Assembly (NCBI RefSeq): GCF_002243645.1
Contig: NZ_CP017704.1
Coordinates: 372,001 to 436,000 of the forward strand
Reading direction: 5' to 3'
DNA from: Peribacillus simplex NBRC 15720 = DSM 1321
GTDB taxonomy: Bacteria; Bacillota; Bacilli; Bacillales; DSM-1321
Length of the DNA stretch: 64,000 bases
The notes below the pieces were generated by a model. It worked only from the letters and a program-made list of their open reading frames with translations, searched no databases and was not told where the DNA came from. This document shows positions 47,299-55,386 of the stretch, one piece after another; the stretch's first letter is position 1; each line of letters starts with the position of its first letter. The position numbers and the translations under genes were made by a program.

Positions 47299-47880
47299 CT
47301 ACTTAAAATAAATAATATCCTTCATCGTAAATTGTTTATCGGCAATTCCCAATCTTTGAGCTGGTATAGCCTTCACTTTATCCCATGAATTGTATGGCAA
47401 ACAGAAGTTGTAGAAAGTACGAAGGATGGTTAAAGCATATTGGGCATACTTAGGGTTAAAATTAGCATATATATAGCTTTTTCCTTCCCTCTTGCAGTAA
47501 CCAACGGACGCTCCAATATAGACAATCTGCGTCTAATCTGTTGCATGAATGCACTTGTAGCCTTGTCATTTACCTTAACCAACATGTTAGCCACATGCTA
47601 TTTCATAAGATGATAAATCGGTAGTACAATCAACCAAACGCTTTCCTTGGTCAATTGAAGGAAGTGGATGTTCGATAGGATTCTTAGCCCGCTTTCGATG
47701 TTGGCTACCATCCTTCTTGACTGTTTCATAAAACTCATGATAGCGGAGGATAGAAATTAATTTTGCATTGGCTAACTTTGTAATGGATACTTCATCGCTC
47801 GAACCGCCACCGCCCCATGATTTCAATTCTTCCCTCGCATCCACATATTCTCGATAAGCATCTTTGCGGCTCTTATATCC
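47299..47880 (-). pseudogene. Transposase remnant, frameshifted
   Basis: The frames join as YKSRKDAYREYVDAREELKS, then EFYETVKKDGSQHRKRAKNPIEHPLPSI, an in-between segment LERPLVTARGKEK, and the end NPKYAQYALTILRTFYNFC, AQRLGIADKQFTMKDIIYF. The final part resembles transposases of small IS elements annotated in Bacillus genomes. There are several stops and frameshifts and no intact start. I cannot name the IS family with confidence. Confidence 0.55.
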
Positions 47881-47984
47881 TTACAGATGAATGATTAGAA
47901 TTATAAGTAGCAGCTCCTTTTTGTATTAAGCGTTGAATCTGTTCTATTAATCTATTGAACCAACATTATTGTTTAATAGAATAT

Positions 47985-48026
47985 ACAAAAAAAGAACGGT
48001 AATACTTGGAGAAGTATTACCGCTTT
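47985..48026 (-). terminator. Terminator of the lytic transglycosylase gene
   Basis: CGGTAATACTT and AAGTATTACCG pair and are followed by a T-run on the minus strand, 20 bases beyond the stop. Confidence 0.9.
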
Positions 48027-48047
48027 TGATATTGTCTTTGGTTAATA

Positions 48048-50039
48048 TTAGCTTACCTTCGTTGTTTTACTTTTACTCTTGTTACCTAATTTATCTTGAG
48101 CGTAAACCTTTATAGTAGAACCCTTCTTTTGTGCCTTGATTTTCACTTTATAATTGCCTCGGCTATCTACTACACCTTGTCCGATTTTCTTGCTTCCATT
48201 GTAAATATATATGGATGCGCCTTTTTCACTCTTACCAGTAACGGTTACGGTCTTGCTCGTTATTTTATTAACGGTTGGGACAGGTGGAGCTGTTTTATCC
48301 ATCACCTTAACGGTTTTACTGGAGCTTTTGTTCCCTGAGACATCTTTGGCATAAACCGCAATGGATGTTTCGGCTTTTTGCTTCGAAATCTTCATGGTAT
48401 ACGAACCGCTTTTTGCTGTTGTTTCCCCGATTTTCCTGCTACCTACCATGGCATATACGTTTGCATTGGTTTCGGCTTTACCCGTAATAGAAGTCGAATA
48501 ATCATAGACGGTATTGACACTTGGGGTAGATGGAGCTGTTTTATCGATTACTTTAACCGATTTAGTTGCGCTCTTATTTCTTGCTACATCAACTGCATAC
48601 ACAATAATGGATGTACCAGCTTTTTGCTTAGCTATCTTAATGGTATAAGCACCATCTTTTGCTGTTGTTTCCCCGATTATCTTGCTTCCCACCATCGCAT
48701 ATACTTTTGCATTGGTTTCAGCTTTACCAGTAATAGTAGTCGAATAATCATAGATAGCATTAACGCTTGGAATAGACGGCGCTGTTGCATCTTTAACCGT
48801 TAAATCTTTTGCCTCACTTGTGTTTCCTGCTTTATCAGTAGCTGTGACGGTTAGTTTTGTTCCAGCTTTTTGTTTGGATATTCGGACGGTGAATTTACCA
48901 TCGGTACTTGTTGTAGTAGCCCCTATTACTGGTGTACCGGCTTTAACCATAAGGATGGAACCAGGTTCGCTTTCCCCTATAATATTCGTCGTTTTATCTG
49001 TTACTTCATTCACTTTTGGTAATGCAGGAGCTGCGTTATCTACAGGTGGTGTCCAAGACGAATCTCGCTTTTTAATATAAGCAGAGGAAATATAACCAGT
49101 TGATTTCCCATCTTTCGTTTTAACATGAAACCAGACAAACTGATTTGCATTTGCTGTTTTCTCTGTTTTTAAGGTATATGCCAATTCTCCTGTGATTTCC
49201 AATAAAGTATTTTTTGGAGCTATATAATTTATCTCACTGGAAGCAGCAGGCTGTGCTCTTAAATACCTATTCCCTCCTGTTACGACTACATCTTGCCCGT
49301 TTTTTACAAAGTAGACAGAAGTATGCAATGGGTCCACTAGTGTAAAGGTTTTCTGTAAAAAATTAATTTTGTTGGTTTTAGGGTCGTATGAGAAGTGCTC
49401 TTTCTTAAATGGAAATTGTGCTAATTGAGTATCTTTTAAGAAACTGTCATTTTCAATAGAAGAAAAGACTTCTTCTTGATAAGCGTTTGTATTTTTCAAT
49501 CCACTACTCTGATATACAGTTCCGTTAATAGATTTAGTACCATTGTACGCCATTATAGGGAAATACCAATTTTCTATTTCCTGTCTTCCTGCGCCTTGTA
49601 TTTTTGGAAGAGTATTGTTATCGAGATAATCGTACTTTTCGTTGAGGATTTTGACGCCCTCCTCGATATTGAAGGTAATATCGTATTTTAATTTCTCTTT
49701 GTATGTTAATTTCTCATTCTCGTCGTACCCCTCTGGTATATCTGTAACCTGCATGATACCGATTCCATCATCAGAGGAGATGTTAGGTTTGCCCGGCGCT
49801 ATGAATTGCACCCAATAACTTTCTCTCCAAGCCACAGCCTTTACAACTTCAGGAGGGATTTCTGCATCCAAAGCTGCATTCGTCAGTAAGCAGTTAATAT
49901 GCTGAAAATCGGGATTGACATTTTGCTTAATTACACCAGAGCATTTAGAGGACCATTCTGACGCGGCAGAGGTTTCTTCATAATCCAAACCGAGTAATAA
50001 ACACGTTAATAATCCTGCCCTTAAAAAGATTGATTTCAT
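48048..50039 (-). CDS. Secreted lytic transglycosylase with Ig-like repeats
   Basis: A 663-residue exported protein. After a signal peptide comes an SLT-type transglycosylase domain (EIPPEVVKAVAWRESYWVQF, GIGIMQVTDIPEG, ILNEKYDYL, MAYNGT), with the catalytic glutamate in WRES. A bacterial SH3-like domain follows (RYLRAQPAASSEINYI...GYISSAYIKK). Then there are four Big_6-type repeats of about 80 residues (TGKAETNAKVYAMVGSK, AGTSIIVYAVDVARNKS). It probably cleaves peptidoglycan while the SH3 and Ig parts bind the wall. The start has only a modest ribosome site. It shares its repeats with the protein at 60253-61398. Confidence 0.9.
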   Translation of the reverse strand: MKSIFLRAGLLTCLLLGLDYEETSAASEWSSKCSGVIKQNVNPDFQHINCLLTNAALDAEIPPEVVKAVAWRESYWVQFIAPGKPNISSDDGIGIMQVTDIPEGYDENEKLTYKEKLKYDITFNIEEGVKILNEKYDYLDNNTLPKIQGAGRQEIENWYFPIMAYNGTKSINGTVYQSSGLKNTNAYQEEVFSSIENDSFLKDTQLAQFPFKKEHFSYDPKTNKINFLQKTFTLVDPLHTSVYFVKNGQDVVVTGGNRYLRAQPAASSEINYIAPKNTLLEITGELAYTLKTEKTANANQFVWFHVKTKDGKSTGYISSAYIKKRDSSWTPPVDNAAPALPKVNEVTDKTTNIIGESEPGSILMVKAGTPVIGATTTSTDGKFTVRISKQKAGTKLTVTATDKAGNTSEAKDLTVKDATAPSIPSVNAIYDYSTTITGKAETNAKVYAMVGSKIIGETTAKDGAYTIKIAKQKAGTSIIVYAVDVARNKSATKSVKVIDKTAPSTPSVNTVYDYSTSITGKAETNANVYAMVGSRKIGETTAKSGSYTMKISKQKAETSIAVYAKDVSGNKSSSKTVKVMDKTAPPVPTVNKITSKTVTVTGKSEKGASIYIYNGSKKIGQGVVDSRGNYKVKIKAQKKGSTIKVYAQDKLGNKSKSKTTKVS

Positions 50040-50217
50040 TTATTCCATTCTCCAATCTACTTCTACTTATTTAATAATCTATCTACATTTTACCATAATT
50101 AGTTTTTATTAATAGATTCTCCAATGTTATATAAATAATAGAATGAAGACTTGTAACTAATGACAAAAAACCAAGGTTGCATTACTAAATTTCTAGTTAA
50201 TACTGAACAAACAAAAG

Positions 50218-50244
50218 AGTTAATACTCATACAAGTATTAACTC
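50218..50244 (-). terminator. Terminator of the 50-codon membrane gene
   Basis: GAGTTAATACT and AGTATTAACTC form a perfect 11-bp stem followed by T-rich DNA on the minus strand; it overlaps the stop codon of that gene. Confidence 0.75.
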
Positions 50245-50395
50245 AAAAGTAAAACATCTTAATTAGTAAGAAAGTAAAACCTAGAAGCGACCCATAAGTA
50301 GAGTATTCCCAAAGGAAATATATTACGTTTCCGAATGTAAAGCTGAATACTGAAAGCATTAAGAATACAAACGTCAAGTTATTATTTTTAAACAA
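50243..50395 (-). CDS. Small membrane protein, TTG start
   Basis: A 50-residue frame starting at TTG 50395 behind AAAGGTG. It holds two hydrophobic segments: LTFVFLMLSVFSFTFGNVIYF and YGSLLGFTFLLIKMFYF. The stop codon lies inside a terminator hairpin, which supports it as a real short transcript. It lacks any motif I recognise. Two-helix micro-proteins of this kind are common in Bacillus membranes. Confidence 0.5.
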   Translation of the reverse strand: MFKNNNLTFVFLMLSVFSFTFGNVIYFLWEYSTYGSLLGFTFLLIKMFYF

Positions 50396-50454
50396 AGTGT
50401 ATCACCTTTTACCTATATATAATGAATTAAACCAGAAAATACTTTTTATGCCTT

Positions 50455-50495
50455 AAATCAACCTAATTGAAGGAAAGCACCCTTTAGCTAAACAA
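50455..50495. repeat. Dispersed intergenic repeat, copy 9 (right part)
   Basis: AATTGAAGGAAAGCACCCTT and TAGCTAAACAAAC match the right block; the left block is absent. Confidence 0.55.
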
Positions 50496-50500
50496 ACAAT

Positions 50501-50671
50501 TTAATTATCTGAATTATTTTTCCCAAGCGAAAACCCAGCAGCTAATAAAGATACTATCGCTAAACCAACTCCAATAATCATTGAATAATCAAAAATATCT
50601 TTTAGTGCCATACCTCCTGCAATAGAAGCAGTAGATAGGCATAACAATGAAACAGTATTTTTATTCATCAT
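50501..50671 (-). CDS. Small membrane protein
   Basis: A 56-residue protein starting at the first ATG of an ATGATG pair behind GGAGAGG. It carries two hydrophobic helices (SLLCLSTASIAGGMAL and YSMIIGVGLAIVSLLAAGFSLG) and a short polar tail ending NNSDN. An extended frame upstream to 50785 is less likely, having no ribosome site. The family is unknown. It follows the same pattern as the neighbouring 50-codon gene but is not obviously homologous. Confidence 0.55.
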   Translation of the reverse strand: MMNKNTVSLLCLSTASIAGGMALKDIFDYSMIIGVGLAIVSLLAAGFSLGKNNSDN

Positions 50672-51026
50672 AATTCCTCTCCATCTCTCTATAGATATTA
50701 CCAAAAAAATCAAATAAATTGTTGAACTACCTGCCACGATAGTTCCATAAGAAACTCCTATGACGGCGCTCCTCGCCGCCACCATCTACTACGAAAATCT
50801 AAACTCAAAATAGAGTCTAACCCTTTAACTCCTTGACGATAATGGATGATAACAATACAACCAGGCTGAACTTTTTTTGGTGGATCTTAAGGAAGATACC
50901 CTGTATAAGAAACTGGTTGTGACAGTATTGAAGAACCATTTAGTGTACTGCTAGTACGTATACAAAAATTTTTGTAACAAATCTCCTGTCATATGTATTG
51001 TTAATTTTTTTTGAGGTGATTCTCCT
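50672..51026 (+). ncRNA. Upstream non-coding region of the second IS110 element
   Basis: 355 bases without a gene. If this IS110 copy is of the IS621 kind, its bridge RNA should lie in the part next to the transposase (about 50830-51020). I see short hairpins but no decisive structure, so this is a positional expectation. Confidence 0.25.
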
Positions 51027-52258
51027 ATGGAAGCAATGATTGAACGGTGTGCTGGCCTAGATGTACACCAAGAAACAGTAGTAGCCTGTGTATTATTTGG
51101 TCCATTAGATAAAAAGCCAAAAACCTCTATTGAAACGTTTTCAACTACAACAACGGGACTCTTGGCTTTAAGTGATTGGCTAGCTACCCTTCAGGTATCC
51201 GATATTGTGATGGAAAGTACCGGAGTCTATTGGAAACCAATATGGAATATACTTGAGGGTTCTTTTCACCTTGTTCTTGCCAATGCCAGACATGTCAAAA
51301 ATGTTCCAGGTCGTAAAACTGATGTGAAAGATGCCGAATGGCTTGCCAAGCTTCTAAGATGTGGACTTATTGAAAGTAATTTTGTTCCACCGGAGGATAT
51401 TCGTGATTTACGAGATCTTACTCGTTATCGAAAAAAATTGATTCATCATCGCACTTCAGAGCAGAATCGCATTCACAAAATTCTTCAAGATGCTAATATC
51501 AAGCTAACATCCGTATTATCAGACATTTTTGGTGTATCGGGACGCCGTATCCTTGAAGCGATTCTAAACGGTGAAAAAATAGAGACCGATGGTCTTCGAA
51601 AAATGGTGGATTGGCGAACAAAAGCAAGTATTACTGACATTGCAAATGCAATTAATGGTCGTATTCGCCGTCATCACCGTGATATGTTGCGTTACCATTG
51701 GGAGCATATGAGTTATTTAGAAAAAGCCATAGAAGAATTGGAAAAACAAATCGATCAACTCCTGTCCCCATATCGTAAGGAAGTAGAATTATTGGATGGT
51801 ATACCTGGTGTTAACAAAGCTGCCGCAGCTACTTTTATTGCAGAGATGGGCGTTGATATGTCCGTATTTAAGTCGGCTAAACATCTTGCCTCTTGGGCTG
51901 GTGTGAGTCCCGGAAATTACGAAAGTGCTGGTAAAAAAAAACGAGTAAAACCACACAAGGTAACAAAGCTTTGAAAACGATGGCTGTAGAGTGTGTACTA
52001 GCGACATCAAGGCAAAATAATCGAATTGCTTCACATCGAAAAAGGATTACCAAACGCCAGGGAAAAATGAAGGGACGAATCGCTTCTGCTCATTTACTAT
52101 TAACGATCGCTTATAACATCTTAAAAACAGGAGAACCCTATCATGAACTAGGTTCAAATTACCTTGAAGAAAAACAAAATAACAAAGAATTAAAAATGAT
52201 CGAATACCTAAAAAAGAAAGGCTATACAATCGCTCCATCTGAACAACAAACTGCATAA
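51027..52258 (+). mobile_element. IS110-family transposase, frameshift at an A9 run
   Basis: Frame one (51027-51974) holds the DEDD nuclease domain: CAGLDVHQE, VMESTGVYWKP, GRKTDVKDAEWLAKLL, and the helix-hairpin motif LLDGIPGVNKAAAATFIAEMG, SWAGVSPGN. It runs through nine A residues at 51943-51951 and goes out of frame. The other frame continues SKTTQGNKALKTMAVECV, conserved C-terminal sequence, to 52258. One missing A would explain it. The family uses a single frame, so this copy is dead, miscalled, or rescued by slippage on the A-run. It is distinct from the copy at 26180-27382. Confidence 0.88.
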
Positions 52259-52350
52259 CCAGTTAATATAACGATATGGCACATTTACGTCCTTCAAAAA
52301 ATTAGAATATGGTGGGCTTATTTTGTATGGCCTTTTACGAATATATTTTC

Positions 52351-52413
52351 ATACAAAAAAGAGCTGCCAAAGCAACTCTCTTATTGAAGTAAAGCACCTG
52401 TTAATTGAAGAAA
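52351..52413. repeat. Dispersed intergenic repeat, copy 10
   Basis: CATACAAAAAAGAGCTGCCA, AAGCAACTCTCTTATTGAAG, TAAAGCACCTGTTAATTGAAG; the left block is missing. It is closest to copy 3. Confidence 0.7.
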
Positions 52414-52500
52414 GGTCATCAGTATTATCAAAAACTTAAACACCAAATATCACTGTTCCTAAAATCATATATACAAAAGGAAATATTAATAAAACCGAAT

Positions 52501-52964
52501 TTACAATGATAGCACTAAGCGTCCAAATCTATGCGCATAACATTGACGGCTTCTGTTAATACCATCATATATAGCAAGAAATTGTTCTCGATTAAATTGC
52601 ATCAAGTTTGGTTGGATAAAAACATCGTAATTATGGTCTGCTGTATCGAAATTACTGCTATGAGCAAATTGTTGGATGAGCAGGTCATAATACTTATCAA
52701 CGCAATCGTTCTCTGTAGCCCACCTCAACAATAATTCACTTTCCTCTTTATCTAGTATATGTTGTTCATTAAAACCTTTCTTCAGAAGTATGTTCAGTCC
52801 AGTGTATTTCTTTAGTCAAGTAATCGATATGCTTTTCCATGTTTTCTCTTAAAAATTGAGCACGAACTTTGAACTTCATTTTCTATTTGTTTATTTATCA
52901 AGCTTTCTAAGACAACTCCTCTTTCTCTGGGTCTTGTCTTATTGGATATCAGTTTAATTTTCAC
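52501..52964 (-). pseudogene. Degenerate hypothetical gene
   Basis: Minus-strand frames read, in order, KTRPRERGVVLESLINKQIE, FLRENMEKHIDYLTKEIHWTE, then ILLKKGFNEQHILDKEESELLLRWATEND and FIQPNLMQFNREQFLAIYDGINRSR. Frameshifts separate them. The order and composition suggest one protein of about 150 residues, with no membrane segments. I do not recognise the family. It lies between the second IS110 element and a hypothetical gene. Confidence 0.4.
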
Positions 52965-53051
52965 TAAAAAGTCAGCTCCAGAGAGATTTTCCTAGGAGGC
53001 TTCTTTTTCTTGTTTTAGTTTAAAGTCGGGTCACCATTTTCTTAGAGTACA

Positions 53052-53468
53052 TTAATTTATTAGCATTTTATCTAATTCACGAACTTTATCATATGACTCC
53101 AATAGTTGTTCAGGTATTAATGTTCTCCCATAATCCCAAGCATTAGTTTCTATTTCAGATTTTAGCTTTTCTTTTTCTTCTTCGTGACCATACATTAAAA
53201 TCCTTAAATCATGTTTGTTTTTCTTAAAATCTAAATAATAACCAATCATACGATAAAGAATAATTTTAACAAAGTTTTCCTCTGTCTCTTTAATTCTAAT
53301 TTTCCCTTTATAACCGTTAACTTGAAGGTAATTGAATTTTATAGTATTGGTCGATACGTTATAACTCATAGGTGCACTTAGATTATTGTCAAATTCATAA
53401 ATAATATCCAAATTGTGCTCATTTAATGTGTTATTAATTATCTTTTCGATATCGCTTATATAAAGCAT
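53052..53468 (-). CDS. Hypothetical protein with an ImmA-like layout lacking HExxH
   Basis: A 138-residue soluble protein. The order of elements resembles small phage-type metallopeptidases (ImmA/DUF955): an N-terminal helix, beta strands (APMSYNVSTNTIKFNY), a helix FVKIILYRMIGYYLDF where the family has HELGH, then EIETNAWDYGRTLIPEQLL where the family has an E..A.xFA segment. The zinc histidines are absent, so it would be inactive as a protease. The resemblance is by eye and may be false. The ribosome site is weak. Confidence 0.45.
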   Translation of the reverse strand: MLYISDIEKIINNTLNEHNLDIIYEFDNNLSAPMSYNVSTNTIKFNYLQVNGYKGKIRIKETEENFVKIILYRMIGYYLDFKKNKHDLRILMYGHEEEKEKLKSEIETNAWDYGRTLIPEQLLESYDKVRELDKMLIN

Positions 53469-53585
53469 TTAACTATCACTTCCCTTTTAAAGACTTACTT
53501 CATTATAGTAGTAGATTAAGTTATTCTTCCTTTATCAATATAATAAACTGCTGAGATAATATTGTGGTCTCTTTTCGTGCCCAAT

Positions 53586-53615
53586 GGAACTAACGCACCT
53601 TTTAGTTGATCAACA
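53586..53615. repeat. Dispersed intergenic repeat, copy 11 (fragment)
   Basis: GGAACTAACGCACCTTTTAG and TTGATC match the right block only. Confidence 0.5.
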
Positions 53616-53640
53616 AAATAATCGATTACTATATGTACCC

Positions 53641-53905
53641 TTATTCTAACGGTTTCCAATTTGGGTCCTTTATATCGGACTTATTTGGCTTTCTTACATA
53701 CTGCAAACTTTTTTCACCTTTAGCCCTAAATTTTTTAAAATTTTGTTGTACTTCTCTAAAGGAAACATAATTGGCTCCATCCTCATCTGGATGTTCATAT
53801 TGGTAACCATCATCTTCCCAAAAACAGATTTCACAAATATCATACGTTCCTGGAGGTTTTTCATCTAATGTTTTATATCCACAGCAAGGACAAGTATATT
53901 TTCAT
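53641..53905 (-). pseudogene. CPCC-family cysteine-rich protein, one-base frameshift after the start
   Basis: The body encodes KYTCPCCGYKTLDEKPPGTY, then DICEICFWEDDGYQYEHPDEDGANYVSF and a tail ending PNWKPLE. The CPCCGY and CxxCFWEDD motifs define the cysteine-rich CPCC family, probably a small zinc-binding protein. A start ATG lies four bases after a GAGGTGG site, but it is followed by AAAATATACT with one A too many: removing one A gives MKYTCPCCGY. So the gene is intact apart from this single base. A sequencing error in a short A-run is plausible. Confidence 0.75.
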
Positions 53906-53945
53906 ACAACCACCTCTGACTTGTTTTTTAAGTTTAACATAATTA

Positions 53946-53980
53946 TTCAACTACGCTGCCCCTTTAGTTCCATAAAAGAT
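53946..53980. repeat. Dispersed intergenic repeat, copy 12 (left part)
   Basis: TTCAACTACGCTGCCCCTTT and AGTTCCATAAAAG match the left block. Confidence 0.55.
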
Positions 53981-54099
53981 ACATTACTCTCTCCACTAAT
54001 CCAATCAATCTATAATTTTTTTTACCATTATTTATTTTTTTAAGATTTTATTATAAGAATATACTATTATATAAAAGACAATAATCAGGGAGGAAAATA

Positions 54100-54819
54100 A
54101 TGAAGAAAATCGCCATCATAATTACTTCGTTATCCGTATTTTTAGCTGCTTGTGGAAATCAGCCCTTTATTTCTTCTAATTATCAAGAAATCGACACGAT
54201 TGAAAATGATTTAGGGGATTATGGGACTGTTTATCAGGCCGAGGGTAAAAGTGTTTCTCAGGTAGCCAGGGAGATTCAAAAGAATGCTCAACCCGATCAT
54301 TCATCCAAAAAGAGTGAGGACGAGATGTTTCTTCTATACCCAGAAGACTCGCCCGAAGAAGTTGTACATATTATGAAAGATGATGAAAACCCAGATAACA
54401 CGATTATAGAAGTGGTTGAAGAGGATTTTGCTGAAAATAGCTATGACTTCCCTCTTATGGAAACACTCGGAGTGTTGGGAGTTGCTACTGCTTTATATGG
54501 TTGGAATAAGTCAGACTCTAAAACAAAAAAGAAAAGAATAGGTTATAAGGGATATAACAAGGCTTTTCGTAACAAGTCCACTACTAGTATCCCCGCCAAT
54601 AATGTCTTACCGGATGAAGAAGATGAGGACGACGAATATACTTCAACTGGTTCTTCATCAACGACATCTACTGGTACGAGCTCAAGTAACAGTGGGAATC
54701 CACCTACTACGGGTACTTCGTCAAATGGTGAGACAAGCAACGTAAAAAAATCATCGAATTCGGATGGCATTCGTAATGGTGCTGCTGTTCGTGGTGGTGG
54801 TCCGGGAACTGGTAAATAA
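54100..54819 (+). CDS. DUF4247 lipoprotein
   Basis: A 239-residue lipoprotein: the signal peptide ends with lipobox LAAC, then comes a DUF4247-type domain (YQEIDTIENDLGDYGTVYQAEGKSV, EMFLLYPEDSPEEVVHIMKDDENP, NTIIEVVEEDFAENSYDF). A short hydrophobic stretch (TLGVLGVATALYGW) and a low-complexity Ser/Thr/Gly tail ending GGGPGTGK follow. DUF4247 genes of Bacillus sit beside DUF350 and a membrane spermidine-synthase-like gene, as here. Their function is not established. The ATG is preceded by GGGAGG, and the next gene starts 12 bases after the stop. Confidence 0.85.
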   Translation: MKKIAIIITSLSVFLAACGNQPFISSNYQEIDTIENDLGDYGTVYQAEGKSVSQVAREIQKNAQPDHSSKKSEDEMFLLYPEDSPEEVVHIMKDDENPDNTIIEVVEEDFAENSYDFPLMETLGVLGVATALYGWNKSDSKTKKKRIGYKGYNKAFRNKSTTSIPANNVLPDEEDEDDEYTSTGSSSTTSTGTSSSNSGNPPTTGTSSNGETSNVKKSSNSDGIRNGAAVRGGGPGTGK

Positions 54820-54830
54820 CAAGGAGGATA

Positions 54831-55250
54831 TTGGATATGTTTGAAAACATTATAGATGTGCAGGAAGTACTATTAACCTTATATTATTTTGTCGTATTGG
54901 GTTTGGTGTCCATTGCTTGTATGTGGATATTCGCAAAACTTACCCCTTACAAAGACTTTGAACTTATACGAAATGGGAATATCGCTGTTGCTATTCAATT
55001 TGCTGGAAAGATCTTAGGGATTACACATATTATGAGCGTTGCGGTCAACACAAACGATTCGTTATTGGGTGCAGCTGTATGGGGTATTATTGGATTTATC
55101 TTGATGGTAGTCGGTTATTTTATTTTTGAAATCGCTACGCCTAAATTAGATGTTCGAAAAGAAATCGAAAAAGGGAAAGTATCGGTTGGAATCATTGCTG
55201 CCTCTATTTCCCTGGCTATATCCTTTATAATATCTGGAGCCATTTCATAA
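54831..55250 (+). CDS. DUF350 membrane protein
   Basis: A 139-residue protein with four membrane helices arranged as two repeats, typical of DUF350/YjfL: YYFVVLGLVSIACMWIFAKLTP, NIAVAIQFAGKILGITHIM, GAAVWGIIGFILMVVGYFIFEIATP and a final KVSVGIIAASISLAISFIISG. Function is unknown; the family is found in the same clusters as membrane aminopropyltransferases. The gene starts 12 bases after the DUF4247 stop, behind AAGGAGG, so they share a transcript ending in the terminator at 55264. Confidence 0.88.
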   Translation: MDMFENIIDVQEVLLTLYYFVVLGLVSIACMWIFAKLTPYKDFELIRNGNIAVAIQFAGKILGITHIMSVAVNTNDSLLGAAVWGIIGFILMVVGYFIFEIATPKLDVRKEIEKGKVSVGIIAASISLAISFIISGAIS

Positions 55251-55263
55251 GTATTAAAACCAA

Positions 55264-55292
55264 AAGAATCTGAATTCTTTCAGATTCTTTTT
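55264..55292 (+). terminator. Terminator after DUF350
   Basis: AAGAATCTGA and TCAGATTCTT pair and run into six T residues. Confidence 0.9.
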
Positions 55293-55386
55293 TCTTTGTT
55301 TGGTGTGGAATTATTCTTATTTATTTTTTTGCTATAGATTTTTATCTAAATAATTAATATAGATAAAACATTAAGGAGAGAACATT

